Source of the DNA: Clostridia bacterium
Lineage (GTDB): Bacteria; Bacillota; Clostridia; Christensenellales; UBA1242
Reading direction: 5' to 3'
NCBI GenBank assembly: GCA_017399515.1
Contig: JAFQBZ010000149.1
Location: forward strand, 1-15,425
DNA: 15,425 nucleotides
Shown here piece by piece: positions 1-5,408 of this stretch; the first letter of the stretch is position 1; the number at the start of each line of letters is the position of its first letter. The notes beneath the pieces are model-generated. The model searched no databases. It was not told the DNA's origin and saw nothing but the letters and a program-made list of their open reading frames with translations. The translations under genes were made by a program, and so were the position numbers.

Positions 1-17
1 CACGAAGGGTAGGTGCT

Positions 18-149
18 TTATTTGTTATCTTTAATTTCTTTTTCAAGTTCATTGAGTTGATTTTTATAATCTTCGCAAATCTTGTTTGCGTTTTTGCGAA
101 AATCTTCCATAATTTTTTCAAATTTTTCTAAAAGTTCTTTATTTTCCAT
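18..149 (-). CDS. Small charged helical protein, 43 residues, unknown function
   Basis: A 43-residue reading frame, too short for most gene callers. It starts at an ATG 20 bases after the stop of the 393-residue gene, with a good ribosome site (GGAGG about 4-5 bases before the ATG), and ends in TAA. The product begins MENKELLEKFEKIMEDF and is almost entirely Glu, Lys, Asp, Asn and bulky hydrophobics. The hydrophobics L6, F10, I13, F17, A21, I24, Y28, L32, L35 and I39 follow a 4-3-4-4-3-4-4-3-4 spacing, an 11-residue (hendecad) periodicity expected of an amphipathic helix or coiled coil. There is one cysteine (C25) and no membrane segment or signal peptide. The spacing and ribosome site support translation as the second gene of a two-gene unit. 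The function is not recognised. A helical partner or chaperone for the upstream product is only a guess. Confidence 0.7.
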   Translation of the reverse strand: MENKELLEKFEKIMEDFRKNANKICEDYKNQLNELEKEIKDNK

Positions 150-169
150 ATATCCTCCAAACAAGATTA

Positions 170-1351
170 TTATGCATCTTCGCCAGGTTGTTTTTCAGCA
201 GCAAGGCGTGCTTTTTCTGCTTTTGCTTTTTTAATGAAATCATTATAAATTCTCTTTCTTTCACTTCTTGGAATATCTTTAACAAATTTTTTGAATGATT
301 CAGGAAGTGTTCCATCTTTTAAAAATGCTGCAATTTCTGTTTCACTAATTTTTGCTCCAACACTTGCAGAATAAAGTTCTTGAGCAACATCTGTTTTAAC
401 GCCAGCAAGAACAGTGCTAACTGCTTCATGCCAAAGTTCAGCGTCTTCAAGGTCTTTGTGAGCAGTTGCATTCATTTCTTCGGCTTTTCCTAATTTACCT
501 TTTTTGTCAACAACAGTTTCACTCAAACCGCCAACTTCACCAAGAACTGCTTCTGTGTAAGCAGATACATGTTGTTTGTGTGCTGTTTTGAAATCTTTAA
601 TTGCTTTCATATATTTTTCAGCAAGTTCACGATTTGCTCTGGCTTCTTTTTGAAGTCTTTCTCTTGTTGCAATTGTAGTTGCTGTGTCATGTCCAATTTC
701 TTTCATTTGTTCTGAAAGTGACATAATCTTTTTATACATAAGATTTGTGGTTGCAAGTCTTAATTGAAGTTCAAAAAGTTCAGTGTTGTCTTTAGCAGTT
801 TTAATGATTGTTGCAATGGCAACATCTGATCTTCCTTCGTTCATTGCAGCAACAATTTGACTTCTGTAATATGAATCAATTGCCACAACTGATTTTTCAA
901 CAACTTCTTCTAACATTTGATAACCAGCGGTGTCTTGAATTCTTTCATCTTCAGCAAGTTCAGCAGGGAACTCGATAAGTTCAGGAATCATAATTGCTTC
1001 AAGGTTTTTAGCGTCTAATTTTGTTGCGTCATTAGATGTTGCAGCGTTAGAAACTTCTTGAACCATAACACCTTTTAAAATTTCATCTTGTCCAGTAATG
1101 GTTTCGAGAACTGTTCTTTTAACCGCATAAGATTCTGGTGCATTATTAACAAAATCAATTAAATTTGAAACATCTGGGTTCAAAGCAGAAGCCATCATAT
1201 AATTTTGCCAAAATTCAGCATGAGCAATAGAAGGACATTTTGTTACATCAGCAAGAACTTCTCCTGAATAACTTTTTGTTCCTGACATTTTGCCGTCCAT
1301 GAAATGCCAATTTTTAGTAAATAATCCATCTCTTTTAGTTGTAATAGCCAT
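170..1351 (-). CDS. Uncharacterised 393-residue helical protein
   Basis: I do not recognise the family. The protein is soluble-looking, rich in Ala, Glu and Lys, and probably mostly alpha-helical. There is no signal peptide, membrane segment, Walker motif or metal-binding cluster. The N-terminal 60 residues are more globular (WHFMDG near 16-21, a single Cys near 39). Residues about 195-270 form a long charged helical stretch, and the C-terminal 40 residues are Lys/Arg/Ala-rich, ending in GEDA. The ATG at 1351 is preceded by a strong AGGAGG (1369-1374), but 17 bases away, which is unusually far. An in-frame TAA two codons upstream rules out a longer ATG-started form, leaving only a very unlikely ATT start. 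A near-consensus promoter lies just upstream, suggesting strong expression. A 43-residue gene follows after 20 bases. A structural or scaffold-like role is possible but unsupported. Confidence 0.85.
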   Translation of the reverse strand: MAITTKRDGLFTKNWHFMDGKMSGTKSYSGEVLADVTKCPSIAHAEFWQNYMMASALNPDVSNLIDFVNNAPESYAVKRTVLETITGQDEILKGVMVQEVSNAATSNDATKLDAKNLEAIMIPELIEFPAELAEDERIQDTAGYQMLEEVVEKSVVAIDSYYRSQIVAAMNEGRSDVAIATIIKTAKDNTELFELQLRLATTNLMYKKIMSLSEQMKEIGHDTATTIATRERLQKEARANRELAEKYMKAIKDFKTAHKQHVSAYTEAVLGEVGGLSETVVDKKGKLGKAEEMNATAHKDLEDAELWHEAVSTVLAGVKTDVAQELYSASVGAKISETEIAAFLKDGTLPESFKKFVKDIPRSERKRIYNDFIKKAKAEKARLAAEKQPGEDA

Positions 1352-1368
1352 AATTTATTTTTTAAATT

Positions 1369-1374
1369 CCTCCT
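1369..1374 (-). promoter_or_regulatory. Ribosome binding site of the 393-residue gene, long spacing
   Basis: A perfect AGGAGG on the minus strand, separated from the ATG by 17 bases of A/T-only sequence. Most sites in this window sit 5-10 bases from their start codon. No other start codon exists in this frame closer to the site, except ATT. Confidence 0.7.
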
Positions 1375-1389
1375 TTATGGTATGGCTTA

Positions 1390-1418
1390 ATTATATAACT
1401 TTTTGGAGTGCAAGTCAA
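1390..1418 (-). promoter_or_regulatory. SigA-type promoter of the 393/43-residue operon
   Basis: Read on the minus strand: TTGACT (1413-1418), 17-bp spacer, perfect TATAAT (1390-1395). This is the closest match to consensus over both boxes in the window. The predicted start of transcription is near 1383, giving a leader of about 32 bases that carries the AGGAGG site. Confidence 0.85.
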
Positions 1419-1490
1419 TAAATTTGAGAAAATAATTATAAAGTTAGAACTATTCGGCGCGTAAATATGCTATTTTTCAGGGTTTATGCG

Positions 1491-1516
1491 TTTAAATATT
1501 TTATAAAATATTTAAA
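1491..1516. repeat. 26-bp perfect palindrome, A/T only
   Basis: Two perfectly complementary 13-base halves (half-site TTTAAATATTTTA) with no spacer. It lies between the dnaI terminator and the promoter of the 393-residue gene, about 75 bp upstream of that promoter's -35 box. An imperfect inverted repeat (1458-1465 with 1483-1490, one G-T pair) abuts it. It could be a protein-binding site. It could also be chance, since A/T-only DNA forms palindromes easily. Confidence 0.5.
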
Positions 1517-1564
1517 AAATTTTGGTTCAAAGCATCAAAAATGATAAAATCTTGCTTAAAAAAG

Positions 1565-1593
1565 AAAAAACTCACCGATTCGGGTGAGTTTTT
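1565..1593 (-). terminator. Rho-independent terminator of the dnaB-like/dnaI operon
   Basis: Stem CTCACC (1571-1576) with GGTGAG (1583-1588), 6-base loop, extended by A/T pairs outside it. Read on the minus strand it is followed by six T's (1570-1565), then CTTT. It lies 36 bases past the dnaI stop codon. The other strand also ends in five T's, so weak two-way activity is possible. Confidence 0.85.
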
Positions 1594-1628
1594 GAGTATG
1601 TTCAAATTGACCAAAAATTATTTTGGGT

Positions 1629-2576
1629 TTAAGAATTTATTCCTCTAAGGTCGTCGCCGTCAAGGTGGAAAACATTGCAGGTTTTCTTGTTGGTGAGTCT
1701 TGAATAAATGCGTTCGCCATATCTATCTAAAATGTCTTCAGGCATAAGGTTTGTGGTTATGATAACCGGCTTGTTAAATCTTTCACGCTCTGAAAGAACT
1801 AAGAAAAGATAGTTAAGAGTCACATTGTTGATAAGTGGTTCTGTGCCAAGGTCATCAATAAACAAAAAGTCGCTCTCTAAGAGTGGAATCAAATGCGAAT
1901 TTTTTGTGTCATTAAAAGTGGTGTGATAAGCAAGCATCATATTGTTCATATCAAAAGCAGACACAAAGCAAACTGAATGATTTTTTTGAATCATAAAACT
2001 TGCAAGGCACTCAGTGATGAAAGTTTTTCCAACACCAACTTTGCCTGAAAAAACAAGGTTGCGTTTTTTAACATTAGGGAAGGTGTTTGCCCATTTTTCA
2101 ACAACGGTTTTAAGTTTTTCAAGATTTTTTGCTTGGGTTTTATCAGTGCAAATATTTGCATTAAATTTATCAAATGTTGCAAGTTTAGAAGAGTCAATCC
2201 CAGATGCTTTCACAAGTTCGGCATTTCTTCTTCGAGTGTAGCAAGAGCAAAGCCTTCCTGAAAAGACACCGGTGTCGTTGCAGTCTTTGCACTCAAACTG
2301 AGGAAGAAGGTCGTCAGGTGTCATTTTTGCAGCCTTTAAAAGGTCAAGTTTTTGTTTTCTTATGGTTTTCAAAACCTTTGAAAGTTCGGCTGTTTTTTTG
2401 TTTGCTGATTCTGCTTTTGCAAGTTCAAAAATAACTTCTTTTTCAAGTTTGATAAGATGCATAAAAGCAGGGATTTTTGCAAGTTTATCCCTGTTATCGT
2501 TTGCTATTTTTTCGGCTTTGATACGCTTTCTTGCAAACTCATTTTGAAGTTTTTTGTTAATTTCTTGATAGTTCAT
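1629..2576 (-). CDS. dnaI: DnaI/DnaC-type replicative helicase loader (AAA+ ATPase)
   Basis: Loads the replicative helicase onto DNA during initiation and restart. The ATG at 2576 gives 315 residues and has AAGGA a few bases upstream. The frame runs further upstream, but that part overlaps the preceding gene. An N-terminal helical region (1-90), expected to bind the helicase, is followed by a zinc-ribbon motif with C96, C99, C110 and C112 (FECKDCNDTG...CSC), typical of this family. The AAA+ core has Walker A GKVGVGKT (178-185), Walker B FLFIDDLG (237-244), sensor 1 TTN (274-276) and an arginine-finger region GERIYSRL (287-294). It lies 16 bases after the stop of the DnaB/DnaD-family gene, the same pairing as dnaB-dnaI in Bacillus, so the two products very likely act together. 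All catalytic motifs look intact. Confidence 0.95.
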   Translation of the reverse strand: MNYQEINKKLQNEFARKRIKAEKIANDNRDKLAKIPAFMHLIKLEKEVIFELAKAESANKKTAELSKVLKTIRKQKLDLLKAAKMTPDDLLPQFECKDCNDTGVFSGRLCSCYTRRRNAELVKASGIDSSKLATFDKFNANICTDKTQAKNLEKLKTVVEKWANTFPNVKKRNLVFSGKVGVGKTFITECLASFMIQKNHSVCFVSAFDMNNMMLAYHTTFNDTKNSHLIPLLESDFLFIDDLGTEPLINNVTLNYLFLVLSERERFNKPVIITTNLMPEDILDRYGERIYSRLTNKKTCNVFHLDGDDLRGINS

Positions 2577-2592
2577 AATTTTCCTTTTTAAG

Positions 2593-4050
2593 TTAAATTT
2601 CAACATCTTCAAGTGAAGTGAACACTGCAGAGAGTTGTTCTCTTGAATAATTGTGTTTTTCAAAACTTTCTTGCTTTGTTTGTTTTGATGTTTTTCTTGC
2701 GTCAGGCTTAATTTCTTTAAGTTTTTCTTTAATGGTTTTTGTGTCGTTAGCACCTTGCTCATTAAGGTTTGCAATAACCTTGTTGAGATAGGTCATAGGG
2801 TTGGTTTTGTCTTTGGCTGTTTCTGCGGCAAGCAAAATTTGCTCGTGAGTGAAGCCCCAACTATCTGTCCAAGTCTTATAAAACTCTCTGTCTAAACTTG
2901 AGATTTGACGAACAAGACCGGTTTTGTCAACCACTTCTTTAATGAGTTCGTCAGTCTTTAAAATGCCTGAAATGTATTGCTCTATTGAAGCAAGTGACAC
3001 AAGCCCAAGTTTAAAGAATTTTTGAACAACGGTGTTCATTCCGTCAAGTGTTCTTATGCTTTGTTTGAAGCAATAATGACTGATGAAAATCAAGGTGTCG
3101 TTGTCATAGCCTTTGTTTGTCCAATCAGCAATATATGTGTCAACAATGTTTTCAACATTTTGATAGTAAAGCCCAAGTGTTTTAGACACGGTTTTTGCAA
3201 GTTCAAACATAGAGTCGCGCTTTTCGCTGAACGATAAAACTTCTTCCATAGTGAAGAGTTTTTGCTCGAAATATTTTGACAAAAGTTCGTCAAGTTTAAT
3301 GAAACCACCACGCTTTTTAAGAGATTTTGCAACCTCAAGAATAACGCCATGAGTGAATCCAAAATTATTTGTCCATTTAAGGTATAAATTGCGTTCTTCA
3401 ATGTCAGCCTCACGCTTAAGACCAAGGGCAGAAAGCACTTGTTTGATTTCGGCTGTTGATTTTTCCTGCTCGATAAGTTTTGCGTCAACTGCGCTAACGG
3501 TTTTGATTCCTTGTTTTTCGAAATCACGAGCCACTGCCATAATGTAAGGATAACCGATTGAAGCACCTTTTATTGAAGCGCAATACTGTGCAATTAAAAC
3601 TACTGCTTCTGGTTCAAAGTGGTCCACTTCAATAAGAGTGTAATAATTGTTATATTCAGTTGGAGTAATCATTCTGCCTGAAATAATGTTTTGAATTTGC
3701 TCGTTAAAGTCGGTATATTTTTCTTTATTTCTAATTTTCAAGCCACCTGATTGTGCACGAACAGGAAGGTATCTCACTTCATAAGGATTTTTTGAAACCA
3801 CTTGAACAAGCCCCATCATTTGCCAATAGTCAAACGCTTTTAAAACTTGTTCTTCAGTGAGTGAAAGCACTTTGCAAATGGTGTCAAGAGAGTTGTCATC
3901 ACTAGAGTGGGTGTTGCAAAGCGTGAGCCCATAAAGATACACTTTCACATCATCGCCGGTTGCTTGTGGCAAAAACTCATTGAAAAAGTTGTTGTCAATA
4001 ACGGTGTAGCCTTCAGTTGAGAGTTTGCTTGAGTAAGAGCAAAGAGCCAT
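2593..4050 (-). CDS. DnaB/DnaD-family replication initiation protein with two repeat units
   Basis: A primosomal remodelling protein of the Bacillus DnaB/DnaD superfamily, which acts with DnaI to bring helicase to the origin. The ATG at 4050 gives 485 residues and follows AAGGAG by 8 bases. An earlier ATG would add 30 residues but has no comparable site and lies around the predicted transcript start. Residues 1-110 look like the N-terminal winged-helix domain. Two copies of a helical unit follow: A1 (133-182) with B1 (221-262), and A2 (304-350) with B2 (389-432). The B units share a W-T-x-x-x-G-F-T-H motif (WTNNFGFTH at 226-234, WTDSWGFTH at 394-402), 168 residues apart. The C-terminal 40 residues are charged and probably disordered. 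The length and doubled domain fit Bacillus DnaB (about 470 residues) better than DnaD (about 230). It should not be confused with the E. coli DnaB helicase. Confidence 0.9.
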   Translation of the reverse strand: MALCSYSSKLSTEGYTVIDNNFFNEFLPQATGDDVKVYLYGLTLCNTHSSDDNSLDTICKVLSLTEEQVLKAFDYWQMMGLVQVVSKNPYEVRYLPVRAQSGGLKIRNKEKYTDFNEQIQNIISGRMITPTEYNNYYTLIEVDHFEPEAVVLIAQYCASIKGASIGYPYIMAVARDFEKQGIKTVSAVDAKLIEQEKSTAEIKQVLSALGLKREADIEERNLYLKWTNNFGFTHGVILEVAKSLKKRGGFIKLDELLSKYFEQKLFTMEEVLSFSEKRDSMFELAKTVSKTLGLYYQNVENIVDTYIADWTNKGYDNDTLIFISHYCFKQSIRTLDGMNTVVQKFFKLGLVSLASIEQYISGILKTDELIKEVVDKTGLVRQISSLDREFYKTWTDSWGFTHEQILLAAETAKDKTNPMTYLNKVIANLNEQGANDTKTIKEKLKEIKPDARKTSKQTKQESFEKHNYSREQLSAVFTSLEDVEI

Positions 4051-4087
4051 TTTGATTCTCCTTATGACAATTTTTTGTGGTATGGTT

Positions 4088-4116
4088 AAAACTAAACCTT
4101 GAATAAGTTTGGTTTT
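4088..4116 (-). promoter_or_regulatory. Possible hairpin in the leader of the DnaB-like gene
   Basis: 10-base arms (4088-4097 and 4107-4116) with one mismatch and a 9-base loop, in the predicted leader of about 100 bases. It is A/U-rich and weak, with no T-run directly after it. It is too weak to call an attenuator. Confidence 0.3.
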
Positions 4117-4134
4117 TATTGACATTAAATTTAA

Positions 4135-4163
4135 TTGCAATATTTTATAAACAAGTTTATAAT
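4135..4163 (+). promoter_or_regulatory. SigA-type promoter of sbcD-sbcC
   Basis: TTGCAA (4135-4140), 17-bp spacer, perfect TATAAT (4158-4163). Predicted start near 4170, giving a leader of about 69 bases. Its -10 box is offset by one base from the -10 box of the opposite promoter. Confidence 0.7.
4145..4162. promoter_or_regulatory. Inverted repeat over the shared -10 region (candidate operator)
   Basis: TTATAAAC, AA, GTTTATAA: perfect 8-base arms with a 2-base centre. It covers most of both opposing -10 boxes, where a bound protein would block both promoters. It is not a LexA box, which has GAAC and GTTC separated by four bases in these bacteria. Part of the symmetry comes from the -10 boxes themselves. 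Confidence 0.45.
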
Positions 4164-4187
4164 AACACTAATAGAGTGAAAATTCAA
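4159..4187 (-). promoter_or_regulatory. SigA-type promoter of the DnaB-like/dnaI operon
   Basis: Read on the minus strand: TTGAAT (4182-4187), 17-bp spacer, TATTAT (4159-4164). Predicted start near 4152. The start on the opposite strand is near 4170, so the two starts are about 18 bp apart and the promoters cannot be occupied together. Confidence 0.65.
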
Positions 4188-4238
4188 CAACAAAATAAGA
4201 CATTATTTTAATTTTAGTTGTTTTGCAGGAGATTTTAA

Positions 4239-5408
4239 ATGAAATTTTTACATACAGCCGATTGGCATTTGGGCGTTAAAACTAATGGAAGAGATAGACT
4301 TGCCGAGCAAAAAAGGGTAATTGACGAGATTGTGTCTATCGCAACTTATGAAAATATTGACTGCGTGATTTTAGCAGGTGACATTTTCAACACAGCAAGT
4401 CCTTCAGCAGACGCCGAAGAACTCTTTTTTGATGCCATTGAACGCCTTTCAGCAGGCGGTGACAGATTTGTTTTTGTGCTTGCAGGAAACCATGATGACC
4501 CAACCAGACTTGCGGCAGGGCTTCCACTTGCAAGCAAGCATAACATAGCAATTGCTAGTGACCTTGAAAAACTTAATGAAAAATCTTTCAACAAAAACGG
4601 AAATGTTAAACTTGTTGAAACTGGAAAAGGTCATTTAAAAATTCAAAAAAATGAAGAGATTGTAACAATAGCATACCTTCCATATCCAAGCGAGTCAAGA
4701 ATCAGTGTCAAAGTTGACAGTGAACTTTCTTATGCTGAAAAAGTTCAAAAATGGGCAGAAATTTCAGCAAGTGCGTTCAGTGATAACACATTCAATATTT
4801 TTGTTTCACACCTTTTCATGGTGGGTTCAAAAACAAACTCAGGTGAGGTTCGCGTTGGTGACATTTTGGCAGTTCCAGGAAATATGCTTCCAAAAGCAGA
4901 CTATACAGCACTTGGTCACATTCACAGACCTCAAGCACTTGGAGATAACACTTATTATTCAGGTGCAATCACTGCGCTTAACGCTGGTCAAAAAGATTTA
5001 AGTGTCAATGTGTTTGAAACTGAAAACGGAAAAATTATTGACTTTAAAAATGTTAAACTTCAAAACATTGCAAAATATGAAAAGGTGACGGTGAACTCTA
5101 TTGCCGAAGCCGAAGAAAAACTTTTGGCTTTTGATGATAAAGACATTGTTGAACTTGAAATTGTTCAAAATGAACCACTTTCTGCTTCAGAAGTGAAAGC
5201 CCTTAGAAAAGCATTTTCTTGCATACTCACAATTTCACTTGTTAGAAAGTTTGAAGACAGTGAAACTGAAACATACACAAACAGAAGACACTTGACCGAT
5301 GAAGAACTTTTCAAAGAGTTTTATAAATCGGTTAGGGGTGTTGAACCAGCAGATGATTTAACTGAATTATTCATTATGTGCAAAGGAGAGGAAGATGAAG
5401 CCAATTAA
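4239..5408 (+). CDS. sbcD: SbcD, nuclease subunit of the SbcCD complex
   Basis: Mn-dependent nuclease (Mre11 homologue) that works with SbcC to cut hairpins, blocked DNA ends and palindromes. The 389-residue product has the full metallophosphoesterase motif set: D8 and H10 in ADWHLG, D48 in AGDIF, N85 and H86 in GNHD, H191 in VSHLF, and H227 and H229 in GHIHRP. Length is normal (E. coli SbcD has 400). The ATG follows GCAGGAGA by about 7 bases. The 3' end overlaps the start of sbcC by 14 bases in another frame, so translation of the two is probably coupled. It diverges from the primosome operon and shares its promoter region. Confidence 0.97.
   Translation: MKFLHTADWHLGVKTNGRDRLAEQKRVIDEIVSIATYENIDCVILAGDIFNTASPSADAEELFFDAIERLSAGGDRFVFVLAGNHDDPTRLAAGLPLASKHNIAIASDLEKLNEKSFNKNGNVKLVETGKGHLKIQKNEEIVTIAYLPYPSESRISVKVDSELSYAEKVQKWAEISASAFSDNTFNIFVSHLFMVGSKTNSGEVRVGDILAVPGNMLPKADYTALGHIHRPQALGDNTYYSGAITALNAGQKDLSVNVFETENGKIIDFKNVKLQNIAKYEKVTVNSIAEAEEKLLAFDDKDIVELEIVQNEPLSASEVKALRKAFSCILTISLVRKFEDSETETYTNRRHLTDEELFKEFYKSVRGVEPADDLTELFIMCKGEEDEAN

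Noticed and set aside
1420..1593. Plus-strand small RNA ending at the dnaI terminator
   Set aside because: The terminator could work on the plus strand, but I find no plus-strand promoter with suitably spaced boxes in the gap.
2577..2774. 66-residue N-terminal extension of DnaI in an open frame
   Set aside because: It overlaps the end of the preceding gene, lacks family character, and a well-placed AAGGA precedes the ATG at 2576.
3090..3566. 158-codon minus-strand open frame inside the DnaB-like gene
   Set aside because: It is in another frame of a clearly conserved gene on the same strand. Its Leu/Lys/Ser-rich product has no family features and no ribosome site.
4145..4162. LexA (SOS) box upstream of sbcD
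   Set aside because: The repeat has AAC and GTT separated by two bases. The Bacillus-type box needs GAAC and GTTC separated by four.
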